From Geobacter sp. UBA6151 (GTDB taxonomy: Bacteria; Desulfobacterota; Desulfuromonadia; Geobacterales; Pseudopelobacteraceae), in NCBI GenBank assembly GCA_002423105.1, contig DIUT01000030.1, forward strand, positions 25,476-89,475: DNA of 64,000 bases, written 5' to 3'. The notes below the pieces were generated by a model. It searched no databases and was not told where the DNA came from. It was given only the letters and a program-made list of their open reading frames with translations. This document shows, piece by piece, positions 60,699 to 64,000 of this stretch (positions are counted from its first letter, which is position 1; every line of letters starts with the position of its first letter). The translations under genes were made by a program, and so were the position numbers.

Positions 60699-61765
60699 GA
60701 TGGCAAGAACTGCTCTTTGCCCTTGATTTTGTGAAGCGCTGCCACAATCAGCCGGGCAGCCTGTTCCAGGTCGGACAGGGAAACAACCTCAACCGGGGTA
60801 TGCATGTAGCGCAGCGGAAGCTTCACCAATGCAGTAGCCACGCCGTTGCGGGATATCTGCATCACGTTGGCGTCGGTACCGGTGGCCCGCGGGTTGGCGG
60901 TCAACTGCACCGGCAGTTTTTCTTTTTTTGATGTGTCGTACAGCAGCTCAAACAGGGCATGGTTGATATTGGGGCCACGGCTTAAGATAGGCCCCTTGCC
61001 CAGGGCAACCTCGCCATTATGCTTGCGCTCCACATCCGGCTGGTCGGTGGCAAAATCCACCTCCACGCAGATGCCGATATCGGGATTGACGGTATAACTG
61101 CTGGTGGTGCCGCCCCGCAGGCCGATCTCCTCCTGCACTGACGAAACACCGTACAGGTCCACCGGCAGCTTCTTCTTGTCTGCCGCCACCAGGCGCAAAA
61201 CCTCGGCCACCACAAAGGAGCCGGCCTTGTCGTCAAAACCCCGCGAAGCCACCCGATCTCCCTGCAAACGGGTAAAGCCGCTCTCAAAGGTAATACAGTC
61301 TCCTACCCGCACCAGCTTCTGGGCCTCTTTTTTATCACCGGCGCCGATATCAATGTACTGGGCTTCCAACTTCACCACGGTCTCGCGGTCCTTGTTATCC
61401 ATCAGATGGATCGGTTTCTTGCCGATAACCCCGGAAAGCGGACCGTCGGCAGTATGAATGCTGACCACCTTGCCGGGGGTCAGATGGGCATCCACCCCGC
61501 CGATGGCGGCAAAATAAATGAAGCCCTTGTCGTCGATATACTTCACCTGCAAACCTATTTCATCGGAATGTCCCACCAGCATCACCCGGGGGCAGTTCTT
61601 GCCCTGCCCCGGAATAAAGCCGTAGACATTGCCCATGACATCCGACGAAACCTGGCTGTACGGGGTGATGTACTCACGAAACAGGCGTTGTGCCGGTTGT
61701 TCGTATCCGGACGGACTGGGGGCTGACAGAAGTTTTTCCAGAAAAGCTACAGATTCTTTACGCAT
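60695..61765 (-). CDS. M42-family aminopeptidase (FrvX-like)
   Basis: 356 residues. Metal-binding motifs GHSDEIGLQV, RGFDDKAGSFV, QEEIGLRGG and GTDANVMQISRNGVAT match the dinuclear M42 glutamyl aminopeptidase/cellulase family. Cytosolic peptide trimming is the known activity. Overlaps the radical SAM gene by 8 bases. Confidence 0.93.
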   Translation of the reverse strand: MRKESVAFLEKLLSAPSPSGYEQPAQRLFREYITPYSQVSSDVMGNVYGFIPGQGKNCPRVMLVGHSDEIGLQVKYIDDKGFIYFAAIGGVDAHLTPGKVVSIHTADGPLSGVIGKKPIHLMDNKDRETVVKLEAQYIDIGAGDKKEAQKLVRVGDCITFESGFTRLQGDRVASRGFDDKAGSFVVAEVLRLVAADKKKLPVDLYGVSSVQEEIGLRGGTTSSYTVNPDIGICVEVDFATDQPDVERKHNGEVALGKGPILSRGPNINHALFELLYDTSKKEKLPVQLTANPRATGTDANVMQISRNGVATALVKLPLRYMHTPVEVVSLSDLEQAARLIVAALHKIKGKEQFLPS

Positions 61766-62822
61766 TCAAAATCTCCTCGTCATTCAAGTTGGTTATGATT
61801 GAACCGGTCATCTGTTGGCTGAGGGACCGCACCGTGATTTCTTCAGGTGTCAGGCCCGGACCGGCGTAAATCTGCTTTACCACCAGACCCCGTTGTTGCC
61901 AGCGGATCAGGTTACGGCGTTCATGGCCGATGACATCGGATATCCGGGCAGGATGGCAGACAACCTCTTCCAGTGGTTCACCAAGCCGGTCAGCCAGTTT
62001 GAGGACCAGGGAATAATACAGTTCCCCCCGTGCCAACTGGCCCAAAGCCGGATGCCAGGGGCCGGCAAGCACCGTCTCACCGGCCACCAGCCCCTCATCG
62101 CTTTGCAAGCCAAGGCGGATTACCGGTATTCCGGCTTGCTGCGCCAGCAGCAGCATCCGGGCGCAGAGGCGGATAGTAGCATCAAGAGACGGTGGTTGCC
62201 AGTCTCCGGCTGCATACTGTTTTGCCAGCCTGGTTCCGGCCAGCACCAGCGCCGGATAGATACGGACAAACTCAGCCCCGGCAGCCATGACACCGGACAG
62301 GGACGCCAGCGCCTTGTCCGGCGCGTCACCCGGCAGGCCGGGCAGCAGTTGCGCGCCGGTACGGAAGCCGGCCCGGGCCACGCGCATGATTGCCGCCTTG
62401 CTGTCCGTTGCAGTGTGCCCTCGTTCAGACCTTTCCAGCACTTCATCATCCAGCGACTGCACGCCTATTTCGATGGTGCGGACCTTGTGTTCCGCCAGAA
62501 ACGGCAGAATATCGTCAGCCAGCCCGTCGGGCCGGGTTGAAATACGGATGCCGTCCACCAGACCCTGCTCAAGCAGCGGTTGCACAGACGTCAGCAGCTG
62601 TTGCTGCTGCTCCCGTGGCAACAGGGTGAAGCTCCCGCCAAAAAAAGCCACTTCTACCGGACGTCCCGGGGAGCGCCGCACCCATTCCCGCACTGTTTTC
62701 CGTATCTCTTCCGATTGCGGCGGACTGGCGGCCTGCCGGGCCGTCAAATGCTGGTTGCAATACACACACTGGTGCGGGCAACCGGCATGGGGAATAAAAA
62801 AAGGGACAATCAGAGGGCGCAT
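61758..62822 (-). CDS. Elp3-like radical SAM protein (COG1243)
   Basis: 354 residues. CPHQCVYCNQ (CxxxCxxC) near residue 15 binds the SAM cluster; FFGGSFT, TRPDGL and GVQSLDDEVL are standard core motifs. Full-length Elp3 acetyltransferase domain is absent, so this is the shorter bacterial form of unknown substrate (tRNA modification is one option). First gene of a four-gene operon with M42, kinase and regulator. Confidence 0.88.
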   Translation of the reverse strand: MRPLIVPFFIPHAGCPHQCVYCNQHLTARQAASPPQSEEIRKTVREWVRRSPGRPVEVAFFGGSFTLLPREQQQQLLTSVQPLLEQGLVDGIRISTRPDGLADDILPFLAEHKVRTIEIGVQSLDDEVLERSERGHTATDSKAAIMRVARAGFRTGAQLLPGLPGDAPDKALASLSGVMAAGAEFVRIYPALVLAGTRLAKQYAAGDWQPPSLDATIRLCARMLLLAQQAGIPVIRLGLQSDEGLVAGETVLAGPWHPALGQLARGELYYSLVLKLADRLGEPLEEVVCHPARISDVIGHERRNLIRWQQRGLVVKQIYAGPGLTPEEITVRSLSQQMTGSIITNLNDEEILNA

Positions 62823-62981
62823 AAATTAGATGAGCTGCAAGATGTTCATGTTATTGTTGCTAGCCTCCCAAGTGTGCTATGTGGCACTCTTATCCCAGAT
62901 ATTGCCGACAATGACAAGTGTGATAAGCCGGACGGGAAGCCGCATTGTCATGGCCGATTCGCAAGAATGCACGAGGAGCGC

Positions 62982-63641
62982 ATGTACAGATTCATTCATC
63001 TGCACCGTTTTCCGCTGTTACTGGCCCTGTGTATCATCCTCCCCTCCCCTGCCTTGAGCGAAGAGATTGCTGTCGGCAACTTTGCCGTGGAAGGCCTCAA
63101 TGGCTGGGAAAGTAAGGAGTTCAAAGGCCGTACCAGCTACCAGCTGGTGCAGGAACAGGGGCGTACCGTTGTAAAAGCCCGGGCAAAGGCCGCTGCTTCG
63201 GGCCTCTTCAAAAAGGTGCAGCTTGATCCGGCCAGATACCGCTATCTTTCCTGGTCATGGAAGGTTGCCGGAACCGTTGCGGGGGGCGACGAAACGACTA
63301 AGGCCGGCGATGATTATGCTGCCAGGGTGTACGTGGTGTTTCCGGGGCGGTTTTTCTGGCAGACCCGTGCCATCAACTACATCTGGGCCAACAAACTACC
63401 CAGGGGTGCGTTTGTGCCCAATGCCTTTACCGGCAACGCCATGCTGCTTGCCGTGGAATCAGGTCCGGCCAAGGCAGGACAGTGGATTCAGGAAAAACGA
63501 GACATTCTCGCCGACTACCGCCGTCTGTTCGGCGAAGAGCCGCGGGAGACCGGCGCCATTGCCATCATGACTGATACCGACAACACCGGCGCTGAGGCAA
63601 CCGCCTGGTACGGCGACCTTACACTCTCCACGACCCCCTGA
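62982..63641 (+). CDS. DUF3047 periplasmic protein
   Basis: 219 residues from ATG 62982 (CGAGGAGCG upstream). Signal peptide (LLLALCIILPSPALS), then a DUF3047 domain (VEGLNGWESKEFKGRTSYQLV, YLSWSWKVAG, AARVYVVFPG, AWYGDLTL). Function unknown; the fold may resemble a carbohydrate-binding beta sandwich. Divergent from the radical SAM gene; the 160-base gap shows no feature I can name. Confidence 0.85.
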   Translation: MYRFIHLHRFPLLLALCIILPSPALSEEIAVGNFAVEGLNGWESKEFKGRTSYQLVQEQGRTVVKARAKAAASGLFKKVQLDPARYRYLSWSWKVAGTVAGGDETTKAGDDYAARVYVVFPGRFFWQTRAINYIWANKLPRGAFVPNAFTGNAMLLAVESGPAKAGQWIQEKRDILADYRRLFGEEPRETGAIAIMTDTDNTGAEATAWYGDLTLSTTP

Positions 63642-63655
63642 ATACCCAGCTCTGG

Positions 63656-63682
63656 TTGACGGCAGGTATTTCATGCTATAGT
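63656..63682 (+). promoter_or_regulatory. Candidate promoter for msrA
   Basis: TTGACG, 15 bases, TATAGT with TGC before the -10 (extended -10). Same layout as the cimA promoter at 17221. Confidence 0.4.
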
Positions 63683-63708
63683 TACAAAAAAACATCGGGG
63701 AGGCAGAG

Positions 63709-64000
63709 ATGGATACCAAACGATGCTTTTCGTGGCTGCTGCTCAGGATGCTTGTTGTACTTTGGTGCCTCCAGGGTTCAGCCGCCCTCGCGGCAACCAC
63801 TGAAAAAGCGACCTTTGCAGGCGGTTGTTTCTGGTGCATGGAACAGCCCTTTGACAGCCAGCCCGGTGTCCTGTCGGTCATGCCGGGCTATACGGGCGGA
63901 ACAAGTAAAAATCCCACGTACAAAGAGGTCTCAAACGGCGGCACCGGCCATGCCGAAGCGGTGGAGATCATTTTTGATCCGGCAAAGATCAGCTATGAAA
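63709..64000 (+). CDS. msrA: Peptide methionine sulfoxide reductase MsrA, periplasmic, cut by window end
   Basis: About 97 residues are present; the C-terminus runs off the window. N-terminal signal peptide (LVVLWCLQGSAALA), so exported. Catalytic GGCFWCMEQPF with Cys (TGT), then GVLSVMPGYTGG and the GHAEAVEIIFDP motif. Reduces methionine-S-sulfoxide in periplasmic proteins. GGGGAGG ribosome site. Confidence 0.93.
   Translation, partial: MDTKRCFSWLLLRMLVVLWCLQGSAALAATTEKATFAGGCFWCMEQPFDSQPGVLSVMPGYTGGTSKNPTYKEVSNGGTGHAEAVEIIFDPAKISYE

Noticed and set aside
63709..64000. MsrA considered as a selenoprotein
   Set aside because: The catalytic codon is TGT (Cys), not TGA.

Overview
The window looks like chromosomal DNA of a Geobacter/Pelobacter-type anaerobe (Desulfuromonadota). 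This is inferred from the mix of genes: citramalate synthase, a PyrR-controlled pyrimidine operon, CheX, sigma-54 two-component systems, tetrathionate-reductase-type molybdoenzymes, a UGA-encoded selenoprotein and many small cysteine-rich proteins. It is not a species assignment. Gene density is high, many genes overlap by 4-22 bases, and there is no rRNA, tRNA, phage, transposase or CRISPR array that I can see.

1-17.0 kb (minus strand): one tightly coupled operon, pfaD > pfaA > a fused pfaB/C-like megasynthase > oleA > oleB (cut by the window edge). The first three proteins form a PUFA-synthase-like iterative lipid machine. OleA (Claisen condensation of two acyl chains) and OleB (beta-lactone decarboxylase family) belong to the long-chain olefin pathway. 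The arrangement suggests that the PUFA synthase supplies polyunsaturated chains for head-to-head hydrocarbon synthesis. The interdomain linkers of the megasynthases are littered with in-frame palindromic repeats.

17.2-32.8 kb (mostly plus): housekeeping. cimA (isoleucine via citramalate), a ComEA-like protein and a mini zinc-ribbon protein come first. Then comes the pyr operon (promoter, PyrR-binding leader, attenuator, pyrR-pyrB-pyrC-carA-radical SAM-DUF486-carB-greA-DUF1858), in which pyrB and carA both end inside copies of a palindromic repeat. A rhodanese/LysR divergent pair, infA, efp and epmA follow.

32.9-47.5 kb (plus): the most interesting block. A membrane NapH/CcoG-like ferredoxin, a DsrE-like protein, a 77-residue SelW-like selenoprotein (CPSU motif with a SECIS-like hairpin; an in-frame UGA hides it from ordinary gene finding), a methyltransferase, a PhnD-like sensor lipid/periplasmic protein, a histidine kinase and an NtrC-type regulator precede two tandem TtrB-TtrA-like iron-sulfur/molybdopterin pairs, a secreted DUF1566 protein and a TatA. 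Two good sigma-54 promoters (32928 and 39012) fit control by the NtrC-type regulator. I read this as a self-contained, Tat-exported respiratory (probably sulfur, selenium or metalloid oxyanion) system with no NrfD-type anchor in the window.

47.6-64 kb (mostly minus): xseA, a formate/nitrite-type channel, a YkgJ cysteine-cluster protein, CheX, a cytochrome c lipoprotein, a secreted transglutaminase-like protein, guaA-guaB, an RHH regulator, two tiny genes, an operon of an Elp3-like radical SAM protein, an M42 aminopeptidase and a sigma-54 two-component pair, then on the plus strand a DUF3047 protein and the start of a periplasmic msrA.
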